This document shows, piece after piece, positions 23,070-34,449 of a stretch of DNA of 64,000 nt (the stretch's first letter is position 1; every line of letters begins with the position of its first letter). The notes below the pieces were generated by a model. That model searched no databases. It was not told where the DNA came from and was given only the letters and a program-made list of their open reading frames with translations. The position numbers and the translations under genes were made by a program. Location of the stretch: positions 120,001 through 184,000 of the forward strand of contig NW_023501054.1 of assembly GCF_014066305.1 (NCBI RefSeq). The letters are read 5' to 3'. Source of the DNA: Letharia columbiana. Its lineage: Eukaryota; Ascomycota; Lecanoromycetes; Lecanorales; Parmeliaceae.

Positions 23070-24838
23070 AAAATCTATTATTTCTTTCTAATTCTATATA
23101 GATCTTATTCTATAACTCGAATTCTAATAAATATATCTTAATATATATATACTAGCTTCTATAGATTATAATCTAACTTTCAAATATAAGTCTTAATAGT
23201 CTTATTAACCTTTTTTATTAAATTTCCTTAGCTTAAATAGCTCGCTTTAGAGCCTTCTCCGCCTTTTTTATAATTATTTCTTTTATTACAGTTAGAGATT
23301 TATATATTTAATTTACTAATATTTATTCTCTCTTCTAAATAATTGTTTTAGAAAGTATCTTACGTATTCGCTTAACTACGATCTCTTTATAAATAGCTTT
23401 AATATCTCGCTTAATAATTTATCTCGAGTAGTTATTAATAATAAATTCTTTTATAAATTAAGCTAATAATTATTATATATTTTTTAAAATAATAAAAGTC
23501 TAAATAGTAAGTAATTCTTTAAATTATTAATTATATTTAATAACGTCTTCGACTTTATAGAGGATTCTAATAAGTATAAAAGATATAAACTTATCTAAAA
23601 TTATAGCGCGGGATATTAGATTTCTAATTTTTTCGAATATTACTTTAAAGTTATAGAGTATAAAATTAATCTTTTAAAAGATTAAATATATAATATTAGA
23701 CGTAAAGGTTTAAGTTTTTATCTAATTAAATACTATAAGAAAGTTAAGTCTATTAAAATCGCTACTCTTAAGATATATAGCTAAATCTATAATCTCCGTA
23801 TAATAATATTTAAATAATTAAAAGTATCTTATATTTAATAGCTATATAATATATATAGAATATAAAAGAAATATAAATAAGTCGATCTTTAATTACTAAG
23901 TAAATATATAAAATTCGTAGATATAGTAAAATCCGAAGTCGTCTAGAATTAAGATTCTCTATTCTCTCACTTAATAATAATAAGAAAATATATTAAAATA
24001 TAGTAGCTAGTCGTATATTAGTCGATTATTTAAATATCTAGTAGATAAAACGACTAATATAGTATCTAGAGATAAGTCGTTTTTATTCTATTTATATAGA
24101 ATATAAATATCTTTTAAAATTATAAATAAAGATATACTTTAGTCTATGACGCTAATATATTCTATAAATATAATATAATTACAATTATCTAGATCTATAA
24201 ATTATAGAGACTTACTTTTTATTTAAAGTAATAATATAATAGATAATTTTATAGTTAATTCGAAAGCCAGTCTTATTTATATTTTAAATATTTTAATATT
24301 ATATACCCTTCTCTTTATAGCCCTATTAAAATTTCTTATACGCTACGCGTATACTCTTAATATTATATATATTCTTATACTCGATATTAAAAGATTTTTA
24401 CTTTTATTTATAATATTTAAAGTATTATTTTATAAATTATATAGCTTAATCTTTATCGAGTAATTTAAGAGAATAATACGAATTTAAAGTAATTTTTAAG
24501 AATATACTTAATAGTACTCTAAATATAATTTAATCGAAGTAAATATTTAATATTATCTAAATAATTAATATAGTTATATAGCGATTATTTTTAAATTATA
24601 ATAAGACGTATATAAGTAGATATTCGAGTACTTCTAGAAGCTTATTCTCGAAGTTATCTTAATATTTATCGCGATTTAAGATTATAATACTCTACGACCG
24701 CTATAGCGCTATAAAAATAATTATTCTTATACTTATTAATAGCTTTCTAAACGAGTTTCTTTTACTTAGAATAAGATATAGATATAGTATAATAAAATAA
24801 TAGTAGATTATAATATAGGGTATCAAATCGCGAAAAAA

Positions 24839-24908
24839 CGCGTCTTTAAGACTAGTACGTCTTTGAGTTATAAACTACTATAAGCGAAGCGAATAGTCGA
24901 ACTACGAT
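24839..24908 (-). repeat. Right terminal inverted repeat of the mariner-like element
   Basis: Inverse match of 23000-23069. It is followed by the TA duplication at 24909-24910. Confidence 0.85.
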
Positions 24909-24955
24909 TAGAGAGTGAAAGTATAAAGAAGGAGATACTATAGATGTAGGGCGAC

Positions 24956-25445
24956 TAGGGATAAATTACAAATTTATATCTCAAAACCATACTCTTAATA
25001 ATATTTTCATATTCCAATGGGGTATGAATCGGTAATTTGCTATTCCTTAGGGTATGAAAATGTAATTTACCATAGTGCGCTGAGGTTAGATCTTCGGGGG
25101 TTTTAAAATTAGATCGGACTGGCCCCGGGAGCCTTAAACTGAAGACCTCTAGGGTTCGCCGTGTAACTCGTCGAAATCTCGCTTCGGGGCTGAGGCGAGC
25201 TCTTAAATCCCCGACTTACCCTAATCCGCGATAAATTTAAGGTTTAATTTTCTAGAGGCTTTTTAAGGCTTCCGAGGCTTCTTTAGAGGCGTTAAATACC
25301 GGGTACCCGAAGACGTACTTTAATAAATTACAAATTCATACCCCAAAGAATAGTAAATTACATTTTCATGCCCCAAGATTTGATGGAGGGGTATGAAAAT
25401 GTAATTAGGGGTAAGGTTTTAGGGTATGAATTTGTAATTTACCCA
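24956..25445. mobile_element. 490 bp MITE-like element with GGCGAC target duplication
   Basis: The arms at 24956-25070 and 25321-25445 form inverted repeats of about 115-125 bp. The outer ends read TAGGGATAAATTACAAAT and, inverted, TGGGTAAATTACAAAT. The hexamer GGCGAC occurs immediately outside both ends (24950-24955 and 25446-25451), a plausible target-site duplication. Each arm contains several copies of a GGTATGAAAATGTAATTT-like motif in alternating orientation. The core (25071-25320) is GC-richer, little affected by RIP and has no coding capacity. It is non-autonomous; the mobilising family is unknown. Confidence 0.75.
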
Positions 25446-26127
25446 GGCGACCAGTATCTGTACATCCCTTAGAGTTGCCTGCGGCAGAATACTTTGCATG
25501 ATGAACTTTCTCGTATTCGCATCTTGACTAGGTCTCTTAATCGCCAAGGCCTATTCTACCCCGCTTACCAGTGTCTGATATGTGGCACCGTTTTCCTGAA
25601 CACCTATCAACGCCTACCTTGCGTACCAATGGCTTATACCAATCTTCCTCAACAGACCTCTACAGGACCGCGCTGTCGCTGTCATTACCCGAAAAACACT
25701 GTATCTACACGTACACAACTTGAGTAGCCGACCATGTGGACCAAGCTGGAGCCCAAATAAGCCTAGCGTATATGTGGGGCAATCCCAGCCCTGCTAGGCA
25801 GGTCTGAAGGTCTGCATGCACGCTGGAGGGACCAATCGCATCTTTGTGCAGCTGCAAGAAACCGCGGCCGCGGTATCTTCCAATGAAAGTTGCAGAACAG
25901 CTCCAAAACCCTGCATGAACGCATTTCCGGGCAGCCGCAAGATACCGCGCTTGTGGTCTATGCAGCTCGCAGAACTATCCCGCTATCCTGCATTCCCCGC
26001 CATTGCTTATGAATACTTTTTGCTTCCCTTTTTATCTTCTTCTTTTTTTCCTTTGTCCATGGTCTTCGAGAACACTATTGACATTTTCTTCCTCCTTGCC
26101 TTGTCCCACTTCCATTGAGTATCGAGC
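25446..26127. other. Left edge of island 2, upstream of the permease
   Basis: Ordinary composition beginning exactly at the MITE's right end. The frames at 25494-25727 and 25816-26118 have no recognised features. The pyrimidine-rich stretch at 26028-26110 immediately before the permease start is typical of fungal core promoters and leaders. Confidence 0.5.
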
Positions 26128-28031
26128 ATGATGGAAAAGGCTCAAGAGTTCCGCGCTCTCCCGAATCCGACAGATGCCGATCTCCTGCATTCAGAGGTCG
26201 ACATTAAAGGTGCAAACTCAGCGGTTGAGCCTCAAAATACATACGATGGCGATGAGGACCAGTTGGCTAGACTGGGCAAAAAGCAAGTCCTGAAGGTGCG
26301 CGATCAAAGTATGATTTTTATGCAGTTGCCGTGCTAATGTTTTAAGAGGAGTTTCGGGTTCTGGTCCACATTGGGTTTTAGCTGTGCTCTCCTGATAACC
26401 TGGGAAGGCCAGCTTTCGTGCGCATAAAAATTCCCCGATTCTGGCCATTCGCTGAACCATGTCTGCAGAGTCTTCACCACGGGTCTTAGCAAGTGTGTTT
26501 CTTGCTTTCGTGAAAGCGAATTCGCCGTCTAACAAACGCGATTTAGCGGAGGCCCAGCTGGATTGATATACGGCTTCATAATCGTATGGATTGGCACACT
26601 GTGTGTCTTTACTACACTAAGTGAATTGGCGTCAATGTATCTGTCCTGATAGGATAAAAGAGTCAAGGCATCGCTGATAACTTTGAAAGGGCGCCGACCG
26701 CGGGCGGCCAGTACCACTGGGTCGCAATGCTGGCACCCAAGTCTTCACAGAAGATTCTCAGCTACATCACGGGATGGCTCACAGTACTTGGCTGGCAAGC
26801 ACAGATCGCGTCGGCCTCATACCTCACTGGAACAACGATTCAAGGAGTCGTCATCTTGACCTGCCCAAGCTATGACCCTCAACGCTGGCATGGTACCCTT
26901 TTGGCTTGGGCGGTGGTGATCTGCGGTCTCGGTATCAACACGTTGGTCAGCAGTATTCTGGCAAAGATAGAGACACTGATCCTGATACTCCACATCGTGG
27001 CATTTGTCGCGATACTGATTCCGTTAGTCTTTCTCGGCCCCCATAGCTCCCCGCAAGAGGTCTTTACGGTCTTTACAAACGCGGGGGGGTGGCCTACACA
27101 GGGTCTATCCTTCTTTGTGGGCCTCGTGGGCCCTGTTTTTGCTTTCCTTGGTACAGATGGAGCCATACACATATCTGAGGAGGTTAGAAATGCTGCTATC
27201 ATCGTGCCGCGTTCAATGATCTTGAGTGTGCTCATCAATGGAACGCTCGGCTTCGGCATGCTCCTCGCAATGGTGTTCTGCCTCGGGAACATTGATACGA
27301 TCAGCTCGACGCCACCGACCCAGTATCCGTTCATGGCAGTGTTTGCGCAAGCCGTAGGCTCAAACTCTGGAGGCGCAGGAATGGTCGCTGTGATAATTTT
27401 CATGTATGTCTGTGCGACGACGACTTCGCTCGCATCTTCGTCACGCATGACCTGGTCGTTTGCTAGAGATCGTGGATTACCATTCTCAGAGCATCTCAGC
27501 AGGGTTGGTATCCACTGAGTAGCGTATCCATGATCCGATATGTCTTTGACCAGCTGACAGATCAATCGGCGCACCTCGTTACCTCTCTATCCGATCTTCC
27601 TCACCGCCGTATTCACCTGCCTTCTCGCGCTGATCAACATCGGCTCCTCGGTCGCTTTCAACGATGTCATTTCGCTGACGGTCGGTGGACTTTACTCATC
27701 CTACCTCATTTGTTGCACGCTTCTTCTGTGGCGCCGCTGCACTGGCGGTATTGGTGGGTCCTCCCAAGATACAGCGCAAAAGACGGGTCTGCACTGGGGT
27801 CCTTTCAGAATCCCAGGGGTTTTAGGAATCGCCGTTAACATTGTAGCCTGTGCATTTGTGATCATCGTTATATTTTTCAGTTTCTGGCCACCGGCAACGC
27901 CGACTACCGCGGAGTCCATGAACTATAGTGTCCTGGTCTTCGGTGGCATAATCCTGTTTAGCATAGCCTACTACCTGACAATCGCACATAGGACCTACCT
28001 CGGGCCGCTGACCGAGGTTGAGGTACGTTGA
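26128..28031 (+). CDS. APC-family permease (amino acid/choline/GABA transporter type)
   Basis: Six exons, 26128-26295, 26347-26417, 26469-26492, 26547-26636, 26690-27503 and 27561-28031, with introns of 51-57 bp, give 545 residues, the normal full length for this family. The 24-nt third exon is needed to keep the frame. The N-terminal 56 residues are cytosolic and hydrophilic. The first helix contains FSCALLITWEG, followed by NGGPAGLIYGF and then SELASMAPTAGGQYHW (about 112-127), the strongest signature of the fungal ACT branch (Uga4/Hnm1 type) of APC permeases. Further helices follow, with EEVRNA after the central helices and RDRGLPF before the penultimate intron. About 12 membrane segments in total. 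Expected role: proton-coupled uptake of an amino acid, GABA or choline across the plasma membrane; the substrate cannot be read. A GTACGT near the stop (28023) could be a donor for one more exon. Met at 26131 is an alternative start. Confidence 0.9.
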
Positions 28032-28935
28032 AATGAAGTGTTGTGGAAAGGTCGGTAAGGAGTACGAAGCGCTCTCTGGTTTAGTTACACGTCGGATTGA
28101 AAAGGAGAAGAATAGGAGACAAGATTTGTAGCTCCTTGATTCCGGCGAGCGTCATGGTTCTTTAGGTACAACATAGCCATTGCAACTGCACAAAGACTTT
28201 AAGAGTCATGAACCTCGGTGTGATGGCTGGACTTCTACCCACAGAGGAGAGCTATTTCGGATGAAACAATGACATCCAGCAATCAACTCCAGTATTTACA
28301 AGACTGTTGAATGTCTTCCTTTTTACCCTTTTTTTTTTTTTCGGGGTTTAAGAATGAGTGGAGAGCAGCTGCGCAGTGCGGCATTGGAAGGAACTCTGCA
28401 TGTAAGCTCACGGAAATTAGAAACCCAAAAAGCGCAAAGTTTCTATACATCATGCAAAACCAGCCTGAATGTGAGGGTGCAGAATTGCAGTTGACTGGCA
28501 GAGTTTTTTTTTGGCTGTGTTCAGACTACGTTAGGCTGTATGATAGCAGTGACAATAAGATCCCTCGTCTCTTACAGGATGCCGCAAACGCACACACGAG
28601 GCTTCGCCTCGCTCCGAACCCAATCATTTTCCTATTCGTCAGCCTGAGGCTACACATCCATATCGCGATCGACAATAACCGATGAAGACAGGTAGCACAT
28701 CAATTACGCTGAACCCCTTATCCTCGCAGCATTCCCCTGAATCTTGAAACTCCCTTGGAATTTTATTCAATATTTGAATAGCCATCACCACTGGATGCTG
28801 CACCGACGACGAGGCCTGTAAAGATTAGCACTAGGCGTGTCTCTCACGCTCGATCCCTTGCACTCACATTACCCCTCGTCCCCCCTTTTGTTTGATGATC
28901 TTCCGAATCAAAGCCTCAAACCAAAAATTTCAACG
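28032..28935. other. Intergenic, no gene supported
   Basis: The 3' region of the permease and the upstream region of the degraded gene at 28936. An open frame at 28311-28685 (+) has no recognisable content. A T run occurs near 28330. Confidence 0.5.
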
Positions 28936-30290
28936 ATGGACAAGGTGACAGAGACCGAATTAGAGGTTGAGGTGCCTACGGGCGTACAGGTCCTCAATCA
29001 GATGAAAACATGTACTATATGAGAGGTGGAGAATCAGATCGTCCTGTTTTCGTTCAGTCGGACCAGTCCAGTCAATCTCATGTAAAGAGCCCAGGCGGAT
29101 CCAGAACCATTTGGGTACTAGCTCTAATCACTGTCGTATGCCAGGCTGTAGCAGCGGGTGTAGGACTTGGTGCAGGTCTGCATAAGCCGAGTTCATCCAG
29201 ATCGATCCACTTTGTGCTACTTACTTTCCCTCCGTTCGCGCTTTCGAACCCTACCCTGTTTTCCGTTCAGTCACGTATCCGCTACTGGCACCAAGGCCAG
29301 TAATGCCCCTATCGCCGCCATACAGGTCAGTGACGTGAGCTCAATTGCCAGCAGCCCACCGCAGCAACTCACTCTTTCTACTTCTCCCTTCTGTTCCACC
29401 TCTCATCACGACCTCAACCCCACCAACATCACTCCTCTCTACCCAGCACACCCATCACCCTACCAAACCCGGCCCAGACCTCCACAGCAGAAAATGCTCC
29501 TCCTTATGCTCTCCCATGGACCGCACAACCTGTGAAATCGCCTACAGCCAAGACAACGATACCTATCTTTACAAAGCGCGTACCTCCTAAATCCTAACCT
29601 CAGGGGTGGACTCCGTCGCCCACGATCTCTTTCCGTCCGCCGACAACGTGCGCCGCGCTTCCCTTAAAACCGCCCTGGGTTGAGAATAGATATCAGGAAT
29701 GGCAATGTCAAGGTTTGCGGCAGAAGCTATTTGAGAATAATGGATCCCATGTTACGGTCGATGGGTGTGATAATTGCGAACCGGCTGTGCCATGTGTGAG
29801 TTTGAACGCGGAAAATATAGCGAACAATTATCCGTGTCATATGTAGACGAGTCGTGGGGTAGCCGTTGAGTGATGTGGGAAGTTGAGCGAAACTTTTTAG
29901 GAAATCTTCAGAGTCATTGCACGGGTCACCCTCAAACAGTCCGACAACGGCACCACGGTTACGCCAATACCAGCCCCGCTCACGTCTCCAATCCGTCTCA
30001 CCGCCAACGGCTCTACCCACAACAGTACATTGCGACCAACAGGCCTACCCCAGCAATAGATCAGCTAGAGAATGAGTAAATCCACAACGCAACCCCGTCC
30101 TTCGAGATGCTCTGCGACACCCAGTTCTCCTTGGTAGAAGACAGTTCGATCACAGACTTCCAGGGTTGCACCATTGTCTCTCCAATCGGCACTGCTTATA
30201 CAAATGCGCGCGAGCGCAGGGACAGCAGGATAGAGACCGCCTGTAATCCACACACTCGCAACATAATAATATAGCCCTGTGCGTTCAACG
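28936..30290 (+). pseudogene. Frame-disrupted gene for a membrane-anchored Cys-rich protein
   Basis: Coding-like segments in changing frames. Segment 28936-29008 starts with an ATG and has acidic content. Segment 29010-29199, in another frame, continues an YYMRGG stretch into a Pro/Ser region and one transmembrane helix (WVLALITVVCQAV) ending in Gly-rich residues. A Ser/Thr/Pro linker with CSSLCSP spans 29345-29590. A Trp/Cys-rich block (QEWQCQG; GCDNCEPAVPC) spans about 29600-29846 and ends in a stop. 30071-30290 carries FEMLCDTQF and FQGC. A cytosolic tail, one helix, a Thr/Pro linker and a Cys-rich ectodomain is a common ascomycete layout, with apple/PAN-like ectodomains. The first break is a one-base frame offset near 29008 too close to be an intron. 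It could instead be a gene with sequencing errors or unusual introns. Confidence 0.4.
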
Positions 30291-31151
30291 CCGCAGCTCT
30301 TCTTAGAACAAATTAGTACAACCAAGCAGACATTAGTACAGTATATCTCGACGTTAGTGATGACGAGCTGAAGGACACGTCTCCGAGTCTGGAAAAGAGA
30401 GAGGCGATGGTGTTGTCATGCAGTTTGCATTTCTGGACGTAAGAAGGGTCAACTTGGACCGTGTCAGGAGCTGCGCAGATATTCAGTAGTGAGACGTTGA
30501 AGTAGTGGGAAAATATGTACGTGCAAATTGGACAGCTTGAGCTGTCGCCAACAAGATAAAAATCGCTCAGCATAGCGATATCATGGTTAGTTTCATGTTG
30601 AAGAGAAAAACAAATGGTAGATAGTAAGACTGTGAATCGAGAAACCCAATCTTAGCTGGTGTAGTCACACCCAAAGTTAAGCGGCCTGTAGTCCGAGACG
30701 GAAGCGCTGATGATTGTCGCATATGCGCAAAACCCATCATGCAAGTTTCAGCAACGGTCCCACTATCGAGATGAAGGACCGCCTACCGCCTCGTTCCGAT
30801 CCGCGTCGGGTATGGGCCAACAACAGCTAGGCGCCAGCTTTTCTCGGGGTGTTCGTACCACCCAGAAAGATGGAGCTGCCGTCCATGGTAAAAGATATGA
30901 AGCTGATGTGAGAAAGGCAATCCATGGCGAAAAGACTACGCCGATAATTCACCCTCGGGAGATATGGCGAGCGTTTCTCGGCATTGTAACAATTCCCGTG
31001 AACAATAAGAGCTTACCATTTGATGGATGCATTTCAGGAAAGTTGCTTAAATGAAAGCTAGACGAGGTAAGCACTGACTGGCATGAGAGCTGTCAGGTAC
31101 CGAAATTCCAAACCCAGCTTCCCCAGTCTCCCAACTCGTACTCACCAGACC
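30291..31151. other. Intergenic, no gene supported
   Basis: Minus-strand frames at 30313-30573 and 30065-30325 contain several cysteines and might form a small minus-strand gene, but no intron of workable size joins them. The frame at 30710-31054 (+) shows no features. Confidence 0.4.
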
Positions 31152-32109
31152 CTAGTTGCCGCCCGGCTGCCTCAAAAGCAGCTTCTCGGTCGCCACTCCA
31201 TGCCCGCCATACTTGCCGATGTCGATCACAATCTTATCGACCTGCTTCCAGCCATGGCGTAGATAAAGGTCATAGCCCGCGGGCGAAGCTTCAATGTATG
31301 TCCGTGCGTTGTTCCTGTCTGCATCCGCAAGGCCTTCGCCAATAAGCATAGCACCAAGACCTTTGCGTTGATGGGCGGGTGAGACACCGAGAATGTGGAG
31401 AACTGGTGACCAATAATCAGTATCGGGCCGGTCCCAAGCCCAGCATAAGTAGTGATGAAGGCGTTGAGATGGAATGACGGAAGATCGTGCCAGCAAGCAA
31501 GGACACCTTGCTTTTCCATAGCCTTTCATAAAAAATGGTACAGAACACTCTCACAAGATGGCAAGAGTACTCAAATCAAGTCATGGCATCCGGTCATAGC
31601 AAACTCGGACTTACGGTAGTCCTTGCTCTCATCCATCCACTTGGCTTTCTTCTCTCTCAAGGCCGCAAAGAAGACATCGTAAAGTTCTCTATTGGTTCCC
31701 TTCGGAAGTGGATGCTCCAACTCTTGGATTTTGTCAAGCTGTACTTTTCTCGACTTTTGCTCCGCCGTCAAAGTATAGGGGTACTGCCATTTTGCGAAAG
31801 CTAGCGTCTGTCTAGGTACCAGTGAGTGCACGGTCTAACTGTCGAGTTTTGACCCAGGCTATCATCGTACCCATCCCCATCAACGATTTTCCTCAATTGT
31901 AGCCCGTTGAGCTCGCTCATCTCGAATTCATGTCCATAGCAGTGCATGTCATAGGTCAATTTGACTTCTGGTGGAACATTGGTCATGAACTGACCAACGA
32001 AAGGGTCTGCTGCGAATGCCGCGTGAAAGATAGCGATAATATCAGGCAAGTCGGCGGGCGTTGCTGGTAAAATTCTGTACACCATGACTTTTTCGAGGGA
32101 CATAAACAT
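31152..32109 (-). CDS. GNAT-family N-acetyltransferase
   Basis: Three exons on the minus strand, 31871-32109, 31615-31811 and 31152-31402, give 228 residues (220 if the third Met is used). The N-terminal part has RILPATPADLPDI and an Ala/Phe-rich helix (FHAAFAADPF), the usual opening of fungal GNAT proteins. Motif A is at about 149-162, LGVSPAHQRKGLG, with the acetyl-CoA-binding Q/R-x-x-G-x-G loop. It is followed by EASPAGYDLYLRHGWK, the motif-B strand-helix with the expected Tyr near the CoA sulphur. The enzyme should transfer an acetyl group from acetyl-CoA to an amine; the substrate is unknown. The second intron is 212 bp, long for this window, but its acceptor has an excellent TACTGAT branch site and restores the family sequence. 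An alternative acceptor nearer the donor keeps the frame open but yields sequence unlike the family. Confidence 0.8.
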
Positions 32110-32767
32110 GGAAAAAAAGGTTGGAGTGCTGGATTTATGGAAGAGAAATTAAATTGCCGAAACTCGAAGCTAACTGCAATTAGCGATTTCGAAATAAATA
32201 AGATTACTTGGCAAAAAAAAATCGCGCCCCCCCTCCGGCTTTGCCATCAAAAATCCAAAAAAATTCAGAAAACCGAAAAGCCATTATTTTCTTATCTAGA
32301 TTCATAAATTTTTATTATTTATTAATCTTATTTATATTAAAGTTATACTAATTTATTAATTCTATTACTCTTTTTTTCAGATTAATTTAAAGAGAATATT
32401 TTTAATAATCTTAATTTTATATAGAAGACGAGTAAAGGTTTATAAATTAAATTTATAGTCATTTTTTTAATTAGAGTCTAATGGGCTATCGAGTAAATAG
32501 ATGAGCGATCTTTAATAAGCGAACTTTAGTGAGCGATATTTGAATTCCTTGCGCTTTAATAATTATAAGACAAATTTTTAATATTCTTAAAAATTCGGAA
32601 AGCCTAAATAGCGCTTCAAAATTTAAAAAGAAATTTTAAAATTTTTAATAGAGAATAAAAAAGTTATTATTATTATAAATAACGTACATCTATAATTTAA
32701 TAAGAGAGGCGCGGAAGAGCGAGATTTTAATGGTTGCGAACGCTAATTTATCTATTCGCGATAACTT
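32110..32767. other. Transition from island 2 into the AT-rich desert
   Basis: Ordinary composition to about 32240, then RIP-type AT-rich sequence. A short inverted pair TGGCAAA/TTTGCCA flanks a C-rich run near 32210-32255. No gene seen. Confidence 0.5.
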
Positions 32768-33301
32768 TATTAGAATCGATATAGATGTAATATTAATATA
32801 GGTATTTTAAATAAGATAATTAAGATATCGAATTATATAGATAAAAGAGAGATATTAAGTAATAAATAAATATCTCTATTAAGATACGCTAGGTTTAAAT
32901 AAATAAGAGAGCTAAGTAATATATTAAGGATATAGAATACGCTTATAATACTATTCTTCTTTTTTATAAAATTATATTTTATAATTAATAAGTAGAAAGA
33001 TAGAAAAAATAGGTATATATATATACTTGATATCTGAAAAATGGTAAAAGTAGTAAAGAAATAATCGTATTCGGAATCTATAGTATTATATTTTTCTTTA
33101 TAAGAGATATTAAAGATAAATGATAATAGTAGCTCTTTATATTTACGTTCTAGCGATATTATTAGTCGAGATATAAGTATATATAGAGAGCTTAGCTAGA
33201 AGGAAATTAATATAATATAATAAAAATAGTATTTATAGGCGTAGAGAGAAATAGTAATAATTTTCGAATTTATATTTAAGCGAATAGAAGGTTTATAAAA
33301 T
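32768..33301. repeat. Partial extra LTR copy abutting the minus-strand retrotransposon
   Basis: Aligns with 33302 to about 33835 with mainly transition differences. It starts with the same TATTAGAA and stops exactly where the next copy begins. It lacks the last third of the LTR. It is much more RIP-mutated than its neighbour. Confidence 0.7.
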
Positions 33302-33952
33302 TATTAGAATCGATATAAATGTAATATTAATATAGGTATATTTAATAAGATAACTAAGATATCGAACTATATAGGTGAAAAGGAGGTATAATATAATAGA
33401 GGATATCTCCGCTAAGGCCCGCTAGCTATAGAGCTAAGAGATGTATTAAGAATACGCTCGTAACACTATCCCCCTTCGTTAAATCATATTCCATGATTGA
33501 TGAGTGGAAAGGTAGAAAAATGGGTATGTATATACGCTTAACGCCTGAAAAAATGGTAAAAGCAGTAAAGAAATAACCGTATCTGGGATCTCCTAGTATG
33601 GTACCTTTCTTTAAGGATAATATTAGTAACGATAGTAGCTCTTCTTAGTTATACTATAGCGACGTCGTTAGCCGTAGTTTAAACGTATATAAGAAGTCTA
33701 GCCGAGAGGAAATCGATGTAATATAGCGAAAATAAGGTTTATGGACGTAGGGATAAATAATAATAATTTCCGAATCCATATCTGAGCGGGTGAAATGTCG
33801 GTGAAATGATACGACGTGATTGGTCGAAAGCTTTCGAATTAAACTAAGCCGCAAGCGCTAAAAACCCTAATTCAATATTAAGTGAGTTTCTTCGTGGGGT
33901 GCCATATAACCGATATCGATAAAGGCTATCGATGACGACAGTAAGGTCTATA
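33302..33952. repeat. Lower-coordinate LTR (3' LTR of the minus-strand element)
   Basis: 651 bp. Its interior from about 33420 is clearly less AT-rich than surrounding DNA, including CCCCC and GGG runs, so it has suffered less RIP. It matches the copy at 39963 at both ends. Confidence 0.7.
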
Positions 33953-34449
33953 GGTGACGTACTATGGCTTCGGAAGACGCTTAGGTATCAGTCAATAAGG
34001 GGACCCTGCGCGGGAGGCCATATATGATGTTATTTCCGATCGATATGGGCCTAGGGGATCGATTCTCGGCCCTGAAAAAATGAGGGTATTGCGAAGATAT
34101 CGGACGGTTTTAATTCGATTAAAAATGGGGTGTCCGAGGTAGTTTCGAAATCTTATCAGTTAATCCTTTATAGGTAAGACTCTTTAAAATATCGCTTATA
34201 AAAGTCGTTTATTAGATCTTGGTAATTTTCGAATTTACCACCATCCGCATTATACTAGATAGAATTATTATCGAGATTTTCTTACTTAATCTTATACTTA
34301 AGACGGCTATAGATTAATTTAAAAACAAGTATTTCTTTAATAACCTATTCGATCTAATTGTTGATAGTGATATATTTCGACGAAGAATTTATCTATCTTA
34401 GTAATAGGTTATTTATCGCGAGACTTAAGAGATTAAGGTGAAAGATATC

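Larger units (their letters stand above)
23000..24908. mobile_element. RIP-degraded Tc1/mariner-type DNA transposon
   Basis: A 1909 bp element bounded by inverted repeats of 70 bp (23000-23069 and 24839-24908) that differ almost only by transitions. Each end begins ATCGTAGT and the repeats end in AAAGACGCG. A TA dinucleotide lies directly outside each end (22998-22999 and 24909-24910), as expected for Tc1/mariner/pogo target duplications. The length matches full-length fungal Fot1/pogo-type elements (about 1.9 kb, one transposase). The interior is AT-rich with stops in all frames, so the transposase cannot be read and the superfamily is inferred from ends and size. Confidence 0.8.

Noticed and set aside
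26727..27518. A separate 263-residue permease starting at 26727
   Set aside because: Upstream exons in correct phase supply the missing N-terminus and first helices, so 26727 is an internal Met.
30065..30573. A small secreted Cys-rich gene on the minus strand
   Set aside because: The two Cys-containing frames can only be joined by an intron of about 38 bp or less, shorter than any other intron here, and there is no clear signal peptide; the opposite strand fits a decayed gene better.
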